Shown here: in pieces, positions 43,171-53,322 of the stretch
Position numbering within the stretch: the first letter of the stretch is position 1
How the letters are laid out: every line of letters begins with the position of its first letter
Assembly (NCBI RefSeq): GCF_002001085.1
Contig: NZ_MUNU01000006.1
Coordinates: 59,227-123,226 of the forward strand
From: Rhodanobacter sp. B05
GTDB lineage: Bacteria > Pseudomonadota > Gammaproteobacteria > Xanthomonadales > Rhodanobacteraceae
DNA: 64,000 nt
Direction of reading: 5' to 3'
Notes under the pieces: model-generated
The model's input: the letters and a program-made list of their open reading frames with translations, nothing else
What the model was told of the DNA's origin: nothing
The model's database searches: none
Made by a program: the position numbers and the translations under genes

Positions 43171-45060
43171 ATGTCGAATCTCTGGAACACCGACTCCGCC
43201 CGCCACACCTACGCCGTGCCGCACTGGGGCGACGGCTACGTGGACGTGAACGCGGCCGGCGAGATCGTGATGCGCCCGCGCGGCGCCAGCGGTCCGGCCC
43301 TGTCGCTGCCGGGCATTGTCGAACGCGCTCGCGGCGAAGGACTGCGGCTGCCGCTGCTGGTGCGCTTCCCGGACATCCTGGCCGATCGCCTCGCGCGGTT
43401 GCAGGGCGCGTTCGCCAGGGCGATCGGCGAATGGAACTACGCAGGCGGCTATACGGCCATCTATCCGATCAAGGTGAACCAGCAGCGTGGCGTGGCCGGC
43501 GAACTGGTCGCCGCAGGCACGCATGGCTTCGGCCTGGAAGCGGGCTCGAAACCCGAACTGATGGCGGTGCTGGCGATGGCGCGGCCCGGCTCCATCGTGA
43601 TCTGCAATGGTTACAAGGATCGCGAGTACATCCGCCTGGCATTGATCGGGCTGAAGCTCGGCCTGCGCGTGCACATCGTGATCGAGAAGCTGTCCGAGCT
43701 TGACCATGTTTTCACCGAAGCGAAGGCGCTTGGTATCGAACCGCTGCTCGGCGTGCGCGTGCGGCTCGCCTCGATCGGTGCCGGCAAATGGCAGAACACC
43801 GGTGGCGACAAGGGCAAGTTCGGGCTGTCGCCGAACCAGGTGCTGACCCTGATCGAGCGGCTCGATAAGGCCGGGCTCAAGCACACGCTGAAGCTGCAGC
43901 ACTTCCACATGGGCTCGCAGATCTCCAACGTGCGCGACATCGCCAACGGCATGCGCGAGGCGACGCGTTATTTCGTCGAGCTGAAGCGGATGGGCGTGCC
44001 GCTGGAGATCGTCGACGTCGGCGGCGGTCTCGGCGTGGACTACGAAGGCACCCGTTCGCGCAGCCACAACTCGATCAACTACTCGATCGAGCAGTACGCC
44101 GCCACGATCGTGCAGTCGCTGGCCGAGGCGGTGGAGGCCGAAGGCCTGCCCGCACCGCATATCCTCACCGAGGCCGGTCGCGCGATGACCGCGCATCACG
44201 CGGTGATGGTGGTCAATGTGACCGAGGTGGAGCCGGTGCCGGCCGGTGCGATACCGCCGTCGCGCGCGGACGAGCCCGCCGTGCTGCGCCGACTGCGCGA
44301 AACCTGGGAAGAACTGGATCGTCGCCCTGCCCTCGAACTGTTCCACGAAGCCCAGCACCACCTGCAGGAAGGCCAGACGCTGTACGCGCTGGGCCAGCTC
44401 GCGCTGGCCGATCGCGCGCGGCTGGACGAGATGTACTACGCGATCGCCAACGCGGTGCGTGCGCGCCTGTTGCCAGCCGAGCGCTCGCACCGGCCGGCGT
44501 TGGACGAGCTGGACGAGAAGCTGGTCGACAAGTATTTCGTCAATTTCTCGGTGTTCGAGTCGGTGCCGGACATCTGGGCGATCAAGCAGATCTTCCCGAT
44601 CACGCCGATCGCCCGGCTCGACGAGGAGCCGACCCGGCGCGGCGTGATCGTCGACCTCACCTGCGATTCGGACGGCCGCATCGATCACTACGTCGATGCC
44701 GAGGGTGTCGACGTGAGCCTGCCGCTGCACGCGCTGAAGGAAGGCGAGAGCTACCGGCTCGGCATCTTCATGGTCGGCGCGTATCAGGAGACGCTGGGCG
44801 ACATCCACAACCTGTTCGGCGATACCGATGCGGTGAACGTGCGCGTGGATGGCGACGGCTACGTGTTCGCCCACAAGCGCTACGGCGACACCACCGACCT
44901 GATGCTCGATTACGTGGGCTACGACCTGGAGGTGTTGCGGACGAGCTATCGCGAACGCATCGCCAGTGCCGGCGTGAGCGGCGACGAGGCCGGGCAGTTG
45001 TACGACGCGCTCGACGGCGGCCTCACCGCGTACACCTACCTCGCCGAAGAGTCGCATTGA
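43171..45060 (+). CDS. speA: Biosynthetic arginine decarboxylase
   Basis: Decarboxylates arginine to agmatine, the entry to putrescine by the agmatine route, with PLP. The 629-residue protein is the large fold-III type: PLP-Lys101 in [22 protein letters not shown], the phosphate-binding [13 protein letters not shown] and the substrate region [12 protein letters not shown]. An Escherichia coli homologue is periplasmic or cytosolic depending on its leader; no signal peptide is visible here. GGAG lies 8 bases before the ATG. It is divergent from speE. Confidence 0.96.
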   Translation: MSNLWNTDSARHTYAVPHWGDGYVDVNAAGEIVMRPRGASGPALSLPGIVERARGEGLRLPLLVRFPDILADRLARLQGAFARAIGEWNYAGGYTAIYPIKVNQQRGVAGELVAAGTHGFGLEAGSKPELMAVLAMARPGSIVICNGYKDREYIRLALIGLKLGLRVHIVIEKLSELDHVFTEAKALGIEPLLGVRVRLASIGAGKWQNTGGDKGKFGLSPNQVLTLIERLDKAGLKHTLKLQHFHMGSQISNVRDIANGMREATRYFVELKRMGVPLEIVDVGGGLGVDYEGTRSRSHNSINYSIEQYAATIVQSLAEAVEAEGLPAPHILTEAGRAMTAHHAVMVVNVTEVEPVPAGAIPPSRADEPAVLRRLRETWEELDRRPALELFHEAQHHLQEGQTLYALGQLALADRARLDEMYYAIANAVRARLLPAERSHRPALDELDEKLVDKYFVNFSVFESVPDIWAIKQIFPITPIARLDEEPTRRGVIVDLTCDSDGRIDHYVDAEGVDVSLPLHALKEGESYRLGIFMVGAYQETLGDIHNLFGDTDAVNVRVDGDGYVFAHKRYGDTTDLMLDYVGYDLEVLRTSYRERIASAGVSGDEAGQLYDALDGGLTAYTYLAEESH

Positions 45061-45065
45061 TGGAA

Positions 45066-45181
45066 AGCCCCTCTCCCTTTGGGAGAGGGGTGGGGGTGAG
45101 GGTACGGCCGGAGCGCAAGCTTTGCCTCGGCCACGCACCCTCATCCGTCGCTTCGCGCCACCTTCTCCCGCAGGGAGAAGG
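45066..45181. repeat. CCCTCTCCC-type palindromic repeat element
   Basis: Two perfect hairpins, CCCCTCTCCC/GGGAGAGGGG (45068-45077 and 45081-45090) and CCTTCTCCC/GGGAGAAGG (45161-45169 and 45173-45181), bracket about 70 bases that themselves can pair (GTGAGGGT with ACCCTCA). This is the well-known dispersed stem-loop family of many GC-rich gammaproteobacteria. It fills the gap between speA and bdhA. Confidence 0.75.
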
Positions 45182-45217
45182 AAACCCCGATCCTCTGAAT
45201 TCGTGAAGGAGCAGCTC

Positions 45218-46003
45218 ATGACAAGTCTCAACGGCAAGGTCGCCCTGATCACCGGTGCGGCCAGCGGCCTCGGCAAGGCGATTGCCGAGCTGTATGCGAA
45301 GCACGGCGCTAGCGTGGCGATCGCCGATATCAACCAGCAGGCGGCCGATGCGACGGCGGCGGCGATCAACGCGGTCGGTGGCAAGGCGATCGGCATCGCG
45401 ATGGACGTCACCAGCGAGGACGCCGTCAACGCCGGCACCGACAAGGTGGTCGCTGCGTTCGGTGCGCTGGACATCCTGATCTCCAATGCCGGCGTGCAGA
45501 TCATCAACCCGATCGAGCAGTTCGCGTTCGCCGACTGGAAGAAGATGCTGGCGATCCATCTCGACGGCGGCTTCCTCACCACCAAGGCCGCATTGCAGCA
45601 CATGTACCAGGGCGACCGCGGCGGCATCGTGATCTACATGGGCTCGGTGCATTCGCACGAGGCTTCGAAGCTGAAGTCGGCCTACGTTACTGCCAAGCAC
45701 GGCCTGCTCGGCCTCGCCCGCACGCTGGCCAAGGAGGGTGCGCCGCACAACGTGCGCTCGCACGTGATCTGTCCAGGCTTCGTGCGCACGCCACTGGTCG
45801 AACGGCAAATTCCCGAGCAGGCGAAGGAGCTGGGCATCAGCGAAGCGGACGTGATCAGGAACGTGATGCTGAAGGACACCGTCGACGCCACCTTCACCAC
45901 GGTCGAGGACATCGCGCAGACCGCGTTGTATCTGGCCACCTTCCCGTCCGCTGCGCTGACCGGTCAGTCGATCGTGGTCAGCCACGGCTGGTACATGCAG
46001 TGA
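45218..46003 (+). CDS. 3-hydroxybutyrate dehydrogenase
   Basis: A 261-residue short-chain dehydrogenase that interconverts 3-hydroxybutyrate and acetoacetate with NAD. It has the cofactor motif [32 protein letters not shown] and the catalytic SxnYxxxK region ([10 protein letters not shown]...[12 protein letters not shown]) with the C-terminal substrate loop [21 protein letters not shown], which is typical of 3-hydroxybutyrate dehydrogenase. AAGGAG lies 6 bases before the ATG. The following patatin-like gene overlaps by one base; both could serve polyhydroxybutyrate or storage-lipid breakdown, though other SDR substrates are possible. Confidence 0.88.
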   Translation: MTSLNGKVALITGAASGLGKAIAELYAKHGASVAIADINQQAADATAAAINAVGGKAIGIAMDVTSEDAVNAGTDKVVAAFGALDILISNAGVQIINPIEQFAFADWKKMLAIHLDGGFLTTKAALQHMYQGDRGGIVIYMGSVHSHEASKLKSAYVTAKHGLLGLARTLAKEGAPHNVRSHVICPGFVRTPLVERQIPEQAKELGISEADVIRNVMLKDTVDATFTTVEDIAQTALYLATFPSAALTGQSIVVSHGWYMQ

Positions 46004-47187
46004 TGGCGGCGGAGCCTGCTCCGGCGACGGCACTGGCCACGGCGGTGGCCCGCGATTACCGCACCGTCGCCCTGGTATTGCAGGGCGGCGGCGCGCTCGG
46101 TGCGTATCAGGCCGGCGTGTTCGAGGCGCTGGACGAAGCCGGCCTGCAGCCGACCCGGCTGGCCGGCATCTCGATCGGTGCGCTGAACGCGGCGATCATC
46201 GCCGGCAATGCACCCGAGCGGCGGGTGGAACGATTGCGCGAATTCTGGGAGACGATCTGCCGCTCGCCGCTGTGGCCGGGCACGCCGACACTGCCATGGT
46301 TCGACGCCGTGGCGTGGCCCACGGCCTGGCTCAACGGGCTCAGCGGCCTGGCCGCCTGGCGCGCGATGATCGAGGGCCAGGCCGGCTTCTTCCGTCCGCG
46401 CCAGCCGCCGCCGTTCATGGGCGCGCATGCCACGCCCGGCAGCGTGAGCTGGTACGACACTGCGCCGTTGCGCACCACGCTGGAGCGGCTGGTTGATTTC
46501 GACCGCCTCAACGATCCGCGTGCGATGCGGGTGGCGGTGGGCGCGGTGAACGTGCGCAGCGGCAACTTCGCGTATTTCGACAATCGCCGGCAGCGCCTGC
46601 GGCCCGAGCACTTCATGGCCTCCGGCGCGCTGCCGCCGGGGTTTCCCGCGGTGGAGATCGATGGCGAGTTCTACTGGGACGGCGGCATGGTTTCCAATAC
46701 ACCGCTGTACGAAGTGCTGAGCGAACGTCCCGGTTGCGACGCGCTGGTGTTCCAGGTCGATCTGTGGAGTGCCCACGGCCCATTGCCGCATGACCTCGCC
46801 GGGGTGGCCGAGCGCAGCAAGGCGATCCAGTATTCCAGCCGCACCCGGCTGGTCACCGAATTCATGCGCCGCACGCAGGAGCAACGCCGCCTGCTGCACG
46901 ACGTGATGGCACTGGTGCCGGCGGACCGGCGCAACGATCCGGTCTACCGCCATGCCGAGGCGCGCGCGGCCGAGGCACTGACCAACGTGATCCACCTGAT
47001 CTATCGGGACCGGCCGCACGAGGACCATTTCAAGGACTACGAGTTCAGTGCCGCCAGCATGCACGGCCACTGGCGCAGCGGACTCGACGACATGCGCCAC
47101 ACGCTGGCGCATCCGCACTGGTTGGCCGCCCCCGACCCCGAACATCCCTTCGTGACGCACGACGTGCATCGCGCCGATGCCGGCTGA
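46003..47187 (+). CDS. Patatin-like phospholipase with DUF3734 C-terminus
   Basis: A 394-residue serine lipase/acyl hydrolase. The patatin signatures are the oxyanion ALVLQGGGALGAYQAGV, nucleophile in AGISIGALNAAIIAGN and the Asp of WDGGMVSNTPL. Beyond residue 220 is the DUF3734 extension (HGHWRSGLDDM...). A GTG three bases upstream is also possible. It shares one base with the 3-hydroxybutyrate dehydrogenase stop, so they are co-translated. In other proteobacteria the pair is linked to polyhydroxyalkanoate metabolism, hence the inferred role; the substrate is not proven. Confidence 0.88.
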   Translation: MAAEPAPATALATAVARDYRTVALVLQGGGALGAYQAGVFEALDEAGLQPTRLAGISIGALNAAIIAGNAPERRVERLREFWETICRSPLWPGTPTLPWFDAVAWPTAWLNGLSGLAAWRAMIEGQAGFFRPRQPPPFMGAHATPGSVSWYDTAPLRTTLERLVDFDRLNDPRAMRVAVGAVNVRSGNFAYFDNRRQRLRPEHFMASGALPPGFPAVEIDGEFYWDGGMVSNTPLYEVLSERPGCDALVFQVDLWSAHGPLPHDLAGVAERSKAIQYSSRTRLVTEFMRRTQEQRRLLHDVMALVPADRRNDPVYRHAEARAAEALTNVIHLIYRDRPHEDHFKDYEFSAASMHGHWRSGLDDMRHTLAHPHWLAAPDPEHPFVTHDVHRADAG

Positions 47188-47192
47188 GCGGC

Positions 47193-47948
47193 TCAGCCGT
47201 CCCGCGCCACCTGCAGCCCGGCCGCCGACTGGCTGACCGGCATCACTTCCACGCGGTTGATGTTCAGGTGCGGCGGCAGGTTGGCGATCCACCAGATCGT
47301 GTCGGCGATGTCGCCGGCGGTGATCGGATGGGCGCCGGCGTAGAGCTTGTCCGAGGCGGCCTGGTCGCCGCCGGTGCGCACCACGGTGAACTCGGTCTCG
47401 GCCATGCCCGGCTCAATCGAGCTCACCCGTACGCCGCTGCCGTGCAGGTCGGTGCGCAGGTTCTGCGAGAACTGGGTGACGAACGCCTTGGTGCCGCCGT
47501 ACACGTTGCCGCCACGGTAGGCGTAGCTGCCCGAGATCGAGCTGATGTTGACGATCGCGCCGCGGCGCTCGATCAGTTGTGGCAGCAGCAGATGGGTCAG
47601 CGATACCAACGCGGTCACGTTGACGTCGATCATCTGCTTCCACTGTGCCAGATCCGCCTGCTGCGCCGGCGCGGTGCCCAGCGCCAGGCCGGCGTTGTTG
47701 ACCAGCAGGTCGATACCGGCGAAGTCCGCCGGCAGCGAGGCGTGTGCCGCGCGCATGGCCGCCTCATCGCGCATGTCGAAGGCAGTCGCATGCACGCGTC
47801 CGCCACCATGCCTGTCCACGAGCTGCTGCAACCGCTGGGCACGCCGGCCGCTGGCGATCACCCGCCAACCGCCGGCCACGAAGCGCTCCACGCTGGCGGC
47901 GCCGAACCCGGCGGTGGCGCCGGTGATCCAGACGGTCTTGCCGCTCAT
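47193..47948 (-). CDS. SDR-family NAD(P)-dependent oxidoreductase (YdfG-like)
   Basis: A 251-residue short-chain dehydrogenase resembling YdfG/3-hydroxy acid dehydrogenases. Motifs are TVWITGATAGFGAASVERFVAGG (TGxxxGxG), NNAGLALGTAP, the triad part VNISSISGSYAYRGGNVYGGTKAF, and the PG segment EPGMAETEF. Substrates such as serine or 3-hydroxy acids are inferred from family. It starts 4 bases after the SPOR gene on the same strand; the 3' end faces the patatin gene. Confidence 0.9.
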   Translation of the reverse strand: MSGKTVWITGATAGFGAASVERFVAGGWRVIASGRRAQRLQQLVDRHGGGRVHATAFDMRDEAAMRAAHASLPADFAGIDLLVNNAGLALGTAPAQQADLAQWKQMIDVNVTALVSLTHLLLPQLIERRGAIVNISSISGSYAYRGGNVYGGTKAFVTQFSQNLRTDLHGSGVRVSSIEPGMAETEFTVVRTGGDQAASDKLYAGAHPITAGDIADTIWWIANLPPHLNINRVEVMPVSQSAAGLQVARDG

Positions 47949-47952
47949 GCCG

Positions 47953-48639
47953 TTACTTCCCTTCCTTGAGGGCGATGGCCGGGATACCGGCGGCGGCCAG
48001 CTTCTGCTTGGTCGCTTCCAACTCGGTCGCCGAGCGGAACGGGCCGAGCCGAACGCGATGATAGGTCTGGCCGCCGACATCCACCGTTTGCACATTCGCA
48101 ACGAAGCCCTGCATGGCCAGTTTCGCCTTCTGCGTTTCGGCCGCCGAGGCATTGGGGAACGCGCCGACCTGCAGCAGGTAGCCGCTGCCGCCGGAGGCTG
48201 GCGCCATCGACTCGGCCGGTGCCGCGGTGACGTTCTGCACGGCCACGCCGGGCGCACTTGCGGGTGCTGGTGCTGGCTGTGCTTGTGCCGGGGCGGCGGT
48301 CTGCTGCTGCTCGGCCTTGGCCTGTGCGCTTATTTCGGCATCCGGGATGCGCACTTCCTTTTCCGACAGCACCGAATAGAAATCGTATTGCGGCTTCTTC
48401 GGAGCGCTGTCGCTGGCCGCCGGTTCAAGCACGCCCGGCTCGCTGCCGCGCTGGGCGGTGGCCTGCGGGTTGGCTTGCGGTCCGGCCGGCTTGCGCAGGC
48501 TGGTGAACAGGCTGCCACGCAGCACCAGCGCCATCAGGATGGCGCCGATCAGCAAGCCGATCACCGCATAGCCCCAGCCCGGGAAGCCGTTGCCGCCGTT
48601 GCGTACCGCCTGCCGGCCCTTGCCCTTGCGTGCTGCCAT
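47953..48639 (-). CDS. SPOR-domain peptidoglycan-binding membrane protein
   Basis: A 228-residue single-pass inner-membrane protein: short basic cytoplasmic head ([12 protein letters not shown]), one membrane helix (about 22-42), a proline- and alanine-rich periplasmic linker and a C-terminal SPOR domain (GYLLQVGAFPNASAAETQKAKLAMQ...). SPOR domains bind denuded septal peptidoglycan, as in FtsN. The ATG at 48639 shares one base with the argS stop, as is common for the argS-SPOR gene pair in xanthomonads. Confidence 0.9.
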   Translation of the reverse strand: MAARKGKGRQAVRNGGNGFPGWGYAVIGLLIGAILMALVLRGSLFTSLRKPAGPQANPQATAQRGSEPGVLEPAASDSAPKKPQYDFYSVLSEKEVRIPDAEISAQAKAEQQQTAAPAQAQPAPAPASAPGVAVQNVTAAPAESMAPASGGSGYLLQVGAFPNASAAETQKAKLAMQGFVANVQTVDVGGQTYHRVRLGPFRSATELEATKQKLAAAGIPAIALKEGK

Positions 48640-50357
48640 CACATCTTCTCCGGGGCGCTCAGGCCCAGCAAATCCAGCCCATTCTTCAACACTTGCCGCG
48701 TTGCCACCACCAGCGCCAGCCGCGCGTTGCGCAGCGCGGCATCCTCGACCAGGAACTGGTGCGAGTTGTAGTAGGTATGAAACGCGTTGGCCAGTTCGCG
48801 CAGCCAGTTGGCGATCAGATGCGGCTCCAGGCTGGCCGTCGCCGCCTCGACTTGTTCGGGATACTTCGACAGTTCGGTGAGCAGGTTCTGTTCGTGCTCG
48901 TTGTCCAGCCGGTCGAGATGGGCCAGGCCATCGGCGAGATCGAACGTGAAGCCCTTCTCCGGCGCCTGGCGCAGCACGCTGCACACGCGGGCGTGCGCGT
49001 ACTGGATGTAGTAGACCGGGTTGTCGTTCGACTGCGAACGGGCCAGGTCGACATCGAACACCAGCTGCGAGTCGCTCTTGCGCGCGATCAGGAAGTAGCG
49101 CGTGGCGTCACGGCCGACTTCGTCGATCAGGTCGCGCAGGGTGACGTAGCTGCCGGCGCGCTTGGAGATCTTCACTTCCTCGCCGCCACGCATCACGGTC
49201 ACCATCTGGTACAGCATGTAGTCCGGCCAGCCCTGGGGAATGCCGCAGTCGAGCGCCTGCAGGCCGGCCTTCACCCGCGCCAGCGAGCCGTGGTGATCCG
49301 AGCCCAGCACGGTCACCGCGCTCTGGTAGCCGCGCTGCCACTTGCTGAGGTGATAGGCGACGTCGGGCACGAAATAGGTATAGGTGCCGTCGGACTTGCG
49401 CATCACGCGGTCCTTGTCGTCACCGAAATCGGTGGTACGCAGCCACAGCGCGCCGCCTTCCTCGTAGGTGTGGCCGTGGGCGACCAGCTCGCGCACGGTT
49501 TCCTCGACCTTGCCGTCGGTGTACAGCGAGGACTCCAGGAAATAGGTGTCGAAGCCGACGCCGAACGCCTGCAGGTCGAGGTCCTGCTCGTGGCGCAGGC
49601 TGGCCACGGCGAAATGGCGGATCGCGTCGAGATCGTCGACATCGCCGGTGCCGACCACGGTTTCGCCGTCGGCGACCACCGACGCGCGGTCGAGGTAGGC
49701 GCGTGCCACGTCGGCGATGTAGTCGCCGCGGTAGCCGGCCTCCGGCCAGTTGCTGTCCTCCGGGGTGATCCCGCGCGCGCGCGCCTGCACCGAGATCGCC
49801 AGGTTGGCGATCTGCACGCCTGCGTCGTTGTAGTAGAACTCGCGCTTCACGTTCCAGCCGCTGGCGTCGAACAGCCGGCTCAGGCAATCGCCGATCACGG
49901 CGTTGCGCCCGTGGCCGACATGCAGCGGTCCGGTCGGGTTGGCCGAGACAAACTCCACGCCCACGGTCTTGCCGGCGCCGCGGGTGTTGCGGCCGTAGGT
50001 ATCGCCCTGCTCCAGGATGCGGCGCACTTCGGCGCGACCAGCGTCGGCGGCGAGGAAGAAGTTGATGAAGCCGGGGCCGGCGATCTCGACCCGCTCCACG
50101 AGTGTATTGGCCGGCAGCGCCGCCACCAGCTTTTCGGCCAGCTCGCGCGGCTTGGCACGGGCCGGTTTGGCCAGCAACATCGCCACGTTGCAAGCGAAAT
50201 CGCCATGCTCGCGGCTGCGCGCCCGCTCGATCACGAAACCGGGCATGGCCACGTCGGGCGGCAGGGTGGCGTCGTTTTGCAGGGCATGGATGGCCTGCAG
50301 CACCAGTTCGCGCAGCTGTACTTTCACGGGTGGAGTCGATTTCGTGATGGAACCCAC
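48639..50357 (-). CDS. argS: Arginyl-tRNA synthetase
   Basis: Charges tRNA-Arg. The 572-residue class Ia enzyme shows the HIGH-like motif [17 protein letters not shown] near residue 118, the RRRS/KMSKS-equivalent [13 protein letters not shown] and the DALR anticodon domain from about 450 to the end ([25 protein letters not shown]). The start GTG at 50357 is uncertain; a GTG 11 codons in is also possible and both have weak ribosome-binding sites. SPOR-domain gene follows with one shared base. Confidence 0.95.
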   Translation of the reverse strand: MGSITKSTPPVKVQLRELVLQAIHALQNDATLPPDVAMPGFVIERARSREHGDFACNVAMLLAKPARAKPRELAEKLVAALPANTLVERVEIAGPGFINFFLAADAGRAEVRRILEQGDTYGRNTRGAGKTVGVEFVSANPTGPLHVGHGRNAVIGDCLSRLFDASGWNVKREFYYNDAGVQIANLAISVQARARGITPEDSNWPEAGYRGDYIADVARAYLDRASVVADGETVVGTGDVDDLDAIRHFAVASLRHEQDLDLQAFGVGFDTYFLESSLYTDGKVEETVRELVAHGHTYEEGGALWLRTTDFGDDKDRVMRKSDGTYTYFVPDVAYHLSKWQRGYQSAVTVLGSDHHGSLARVKAGLQALDCGIPQGWPDYMLYQMVTVMRGGEEVKISKRAGSYVTLRDLIDEVGRDATRYFLIARKSDSQLVFDVDLARSQSNDNPVYYIQYAHARVCSVLRQAPEKGFTFDLADGLAHLDRLDNEHEQNLLTELSKYPEQVEAATASLEPHLIANWLRELANAFHTYYNSHQFLVEDAALRNARLALVVATRQVLKNGLDLLGLSAPEKM

Positions 50358-50797
50358 AATCCTAACAGACCGCCGTGCGCCAACGCTGTGTTGGCGACGT
50401 GGGCCGAGGTGGGGCCGGAGGACCGTGGCGGTGGCGCTGATCTTGGTGCACCGCGGCGAGCCGTCTTGTGGATAACTCTGTGGGGAAAATCACCAGCGGC
50501 CGTCGGATCGTGCTCGTCGGCGCGAAGCTCAAGGCAGTTCGCAAGAAATTATCATTATATATCAATCATTTGATGCGCGAACTTAGCGTTAAACAGGCGA
50601 TCGACCCGGCAAGTGTCGATAGTGCTGCTTTGTGCATAAGTTCCGGCCACTTGGCCGCGGCTTTTACATGCGGCATGAGGGGCCGCCAGCTCTTCATACC
50701 ATGTTGCGTCGCGGCACTGGCCGCCTGCCGGCATGGCTCGGTTCCCGACCTCGGGAAGACGGACGCCGTTTGTCCCTGCCGGCTGGCGTGTCGATAC
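50358..50797. other. Gene-free A+T-rich stretch with a DnaA-box match
   Basis: About 440 bases between argS and radC, with no credible gene (a plus-strand frame of 115 codons at 50468-50815 has no family resemblance). It contains TGTGGATAA (50467-50475), an exact DnaA-box complement, and an A+T-rich tract (about 50548-50605). The two ends of the flanking genes both point away or across, so promoters for argS should lie at the left part. Confidence 0.5.
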
Positions 50798-51469
50798 TCA
50801 GAGCAGGCCGCGTGAAGCCATGGATACCGGTTCGCCGCTGCCGATCACCAGGTGATCGAGCACGCGCACGCCGACCAGTTGCAGGGCGTCGCGCAGTTCG
50901 TGGGTGATCGCCCGGTCGGCGGCGCTGGGTTCGGCCACGCCAGAAGGGTGGTTGTGCGCGAAGATCACCGCGCAGGCATTGTGCTGCAGGCAGGCTCGCA
51001 CCACCTCGCGCGGATGCACGCTGGCGCCGTCGACGGTGCCGCGGAACAGCTCCTCGAACGCCAGCACGCGATGGCGGTTGTCCAGATACAGGCAGCCGAA
51101 CACCTCGTACGGCAGGTGGCGCAGGCGCGCCCGCAGGTAGTCGCCGCTGTCGCGGGGATTGCCCAGGCTGGGCTTCTCCTTGAGCTGCTCGGCCAGGCTG
51201 CGCCGCGCCAGCTCCAGCGCAGCAGCGATGCGCGCGCGCTTGGCCGGGCCCAGCCCGCCGGCACGGATCTGCTGCTCGGGCCGGCCCAGCAGCGCGCCCA
51301 GCCCGCCGGCGTTGGCAAGCAGTTCGCGGCCCAACGCAATCGCATCCTTGCCACGGCTGCCGCTGCCCAACAGCACGGCCAGCAGCTCGGCGTCCGACAG
51401 CGCACCGCTGCCCCGGGCCAGCAGTTTTTCGCGGGGACGTTCGCCTTCGGGCCAGTCGCGGATGCTCAT
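50798..51469 (-). CDS. radC: RadC-family JAB-domain protein
   Basis: A 223-residue protein of the RadC (YicR) family. The N-terminal part (MSIRDWPEGERPREKLLARG...) holds a helix-hairpin-helix region, and the C-terminal MPN/JAMM domain has the metal motif FAHNHPSGVAEPSAAD with the His-x-His...Asp zinc ligands and the upstream Glu in AFEELFRGT. The historical name came from DNA repair, but its function is uncertain. It is divergent from coaBC, 97 bases apart. Confidence 0.94.
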   Translation of the reverse strand: MSIRDWPEGERPREKLLARGSGALSDAELLAVLLGSGSRGKDAIALGRELLANAGGLGALLGRPEQQIRAGGLGPAKRARIAAALELARRSLAEQLKEKPSLGNPRDSGDYLRARLRHLPYEVFGCLYLDNRHRVLAFEELFRGTVDGASVHPREVVRACLQHNACAVIFAHNHPSGVAEPSAADRAITHELRDALQLVGVRVLDHLVIGSGEPVSMASRGLL

Positions 51470-51566
51470 GCCTTCCAGCGTGGCGAAGCGGGCCAGCTGC
51501 GGGCAGCGGTGGCGCGGAATGAATCCGGTAAGCTAAGCCTCTGCCCGACTGTCAGGCCCGCCTTAC

Positions 51567-52778
51567 ATGAGTCTTGCCCAACGCCGCATCCTGCTGGGAG
51601 TGTCCGGCGGCATCGCCGCCTACAAGAGCTGCGAACTGGTTCGCCGCCTGCGCGAGCAGGGCGCCGAGGTGCGCGTGGTGATGACGGAAGGCGCCACCCA
51701 TTTCGTCAGTCCCACCACTTTCCAGGCGCTCTCCGGCCAGCCCGTGCGGGTGAGCCTGTGGGATGCGCAGGCTGAAGCGGCGATGGGCCATATCGAACTG
51801 GCGCGCTGGGCCGAACGCATCCTCGTCGCGCCAGCCAGCGCCGACCTGCTGGCGCGGCTGGCACACGGCCTTGCCGACGACCTGCTGACCACGCTGTGCC
51901 TGGCCAGCGCCGCACCGCTGTACCTGGCGCCGGCAATGAACCAACAGATGTGGGCGCATCCGGCGGTGCAGGCGAATGTCGACCTGCTGCGGCGGCACGG
52001 CGCGCACCTGCTCGGCCCGGCGGCGGGCGAACAGGCCTGCGGCGACGTCGGCAGCGGCCGCATGCTGGAAGCGTTGCAGTTGCGCGACGCGCTGCGCGAT
52101 TCGTTTACCGACGATAGCGGCGCACTGGCAGGGCTGAAGGTGGTGGTCAGCGCCGGTCCCACCTACGAAGACATCGATCCGGTGCGCTTCATCGGCAACC
52201 GCAGTTCCGGCCGGATGGGATTCGCGGTGGCCGAGGCTGCCGCTCGCGCCGGTGCCTCGGTGAGCCTGGTCGCCGGCCCGGTGAGCCTGGCCACGCCGCC
52301 TGGGGTGGCCCAACGCGTCGATGTGCGCAGCGCGGCGCAGATGCATGCGGCGGTGCTTGCCGCTGCCGGACAGGCGGACATCTATATCGGCGCCGCGGCA
52401 GTGGGTGACTACCGTCCGGCGGAAGTGTCCGCCCTGAAACTGAAGAAGCGCGCCGGCACCCCGCTGTCGCTGCAACTGGACGAGAATCCGGACATCCTTG
52501 CCAGTCTGTCGGCGCAAACCGCGCATCCGTTCCTGGTCGGATTCGCCGCGGAGACGCATGATGTGGCCAGCTATGCGCAGGGCAAGCTGCGCAACAAGGG
52601 ACTGGACATGATCGCGGCGAACCAGGTGGGCGAAGGGCTCGGTTTCGAGGCCGCCGACAATGCATTGACGCTTTACTGGGCGGGTGGCGAACTGGCGCTG
52701 CCCCGCGCCGGCAAGAGCGAGTTGGCACGCCAGCTGGTCGCCCAGGTCGCCGCGCGCTACCGGGCGACGCGCCGATGA
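51567..52778 (+). CDS. coaBC: Bifunctional phosphopantothenoylcysteine decarboxylase/synthetase CoaBC
   Basis: Performs two steps of coenzyme A synthesis in one chain (403 residues). CoaC part: FMN-binding [20 protein letters not shown], catalytic His in HFVSP-like [11 protein letters not shown], and PAMN loop [15 protein letters not shown]. CoaB part from about 185: [22 protein letters not shown] and the GFAAETH and KLKKRAG motifs. It leads the coaBC-dut-algC run with a 4-base overlap to dut. Confidence 0.95.
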   Translation: MSLAQRRILLGVSGGIAAYKSCELVRRLREQGAEVRVVMTEGATHFVSPTTFQALSGQPVRVSLWDAQAEAAMGHIELARWAERILVAPASADLLARLAHGLADDLLTTLCLASAAPLYLAPAMNQQMWAHPAVQANVDLLRRHGAHLLGPAAGEQACGDVGSGRMLEALQLRDALRDSFTDDSGALAGLKVVVSAGPTYEDIDPVRFIGNRSSGRMGFAVAEAAARAGASVSLVAGPVSLATPPGVAQRVDVRSAAQMHAAVLAAAGQADIYIGAAAVGDYRPAEVSALKLKKRAGTPLSLQLDENPDILASLSAQTAHPFLVGFAAETHDVASYAQGKLRNKGLDMIAANQVGEGLGFEAADNALTLYWAGGELALPRAGKSELARQLVAQVAARYRATRR

Positions 52779-53245
52779 GCGATCAGCCTCGGCTCGGCAT
52801 CCAGCTCAAGATCCTCGACCCGCGCCTGGGCGCCAGCATCCCGCTGCCGCAGGCGGCCACCGCCGGCAGCGCCGGCATGGATTTGCGCGCGGCGCTGGAG
52901 CAGCCGCTGACCCTGGCGCCCGGCGAAAGCGCGCTGGTTCCCAGCGGCATCGCGATCCATATCGGCGATCCCGGCTGGTGCGCACTGATCGTGCCGCGCT
53001 CGGGCCTGGGTCACAAGCACGGGCTGGTGATGGGCAACCTGGTCGGCGTGATCGATGCCGATTACCAGGGCCCGTTGATGATTTCGTGCTGGAATCGTGG
53101 CAGCCAGTCGTACACCATCGAGGTCGGCGACCGCATCGCCCAGTTGCTGCTGGTGCCGGTGGCGCAGACGCGACTGGACATCGTCAGCGAGTTTGCGCCA
53201 AGTGAACGCGGCAGCGGCGGTTTCGGCTCCACCGGTATCCGATAG
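52775..53245 (+). CDS. dut: Deoxyuridine 5'-triphosphate nucleotidohydrolase
   Basis: Hydrolyses dUTP to dUMP, keeping uracil out of DNA and feeding dTMP synthesis. The 156-residue trimeric dUTPase shows all five motifs: [27 protein letters not shown], the RIAQL region, and the C-terminal [10 protein letters not shown]. It overlaps coaBC by 4 bases, the conserved gammaproteobacterial arrangement. Confidence 0.97.
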   Translation: MSDQPRLGIQLKILDPRLGASIPLPQAATAGSAGMDLRAALEQPLTLAPGESALVPSGIAIHIGDPGWCALIVPRSGLGHKHGLVMGNLVGVIDADYQGPLMISCWNRGSQSYTIEVGDRIAQLLLVPVAQTRLDIVSEFAPSERGSGGFGSTGIR

Positions 53246-53322
53246 GATTGGGTATTCCAACGCAACAGGTTCGGGCCCGCGCGGATCGGGTCGATTCGCA
53301 GGTTCAGCCGCGGGGGCGGGAC

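Noticed and set aside
43150..45627. 825-codon frame opposite speA and bdhA
   Set aside because: It runs through two well-identified genes and a repeat element, so it cannot be a real gene.
50468..50815. 115-codon plus-strand frame between argS and radC
   Set aside because: Its composition changes midway, it runs into the radC 3' end, and no family wording is seen; the DNA features (DnaA box, A+T tract) explain the region better.
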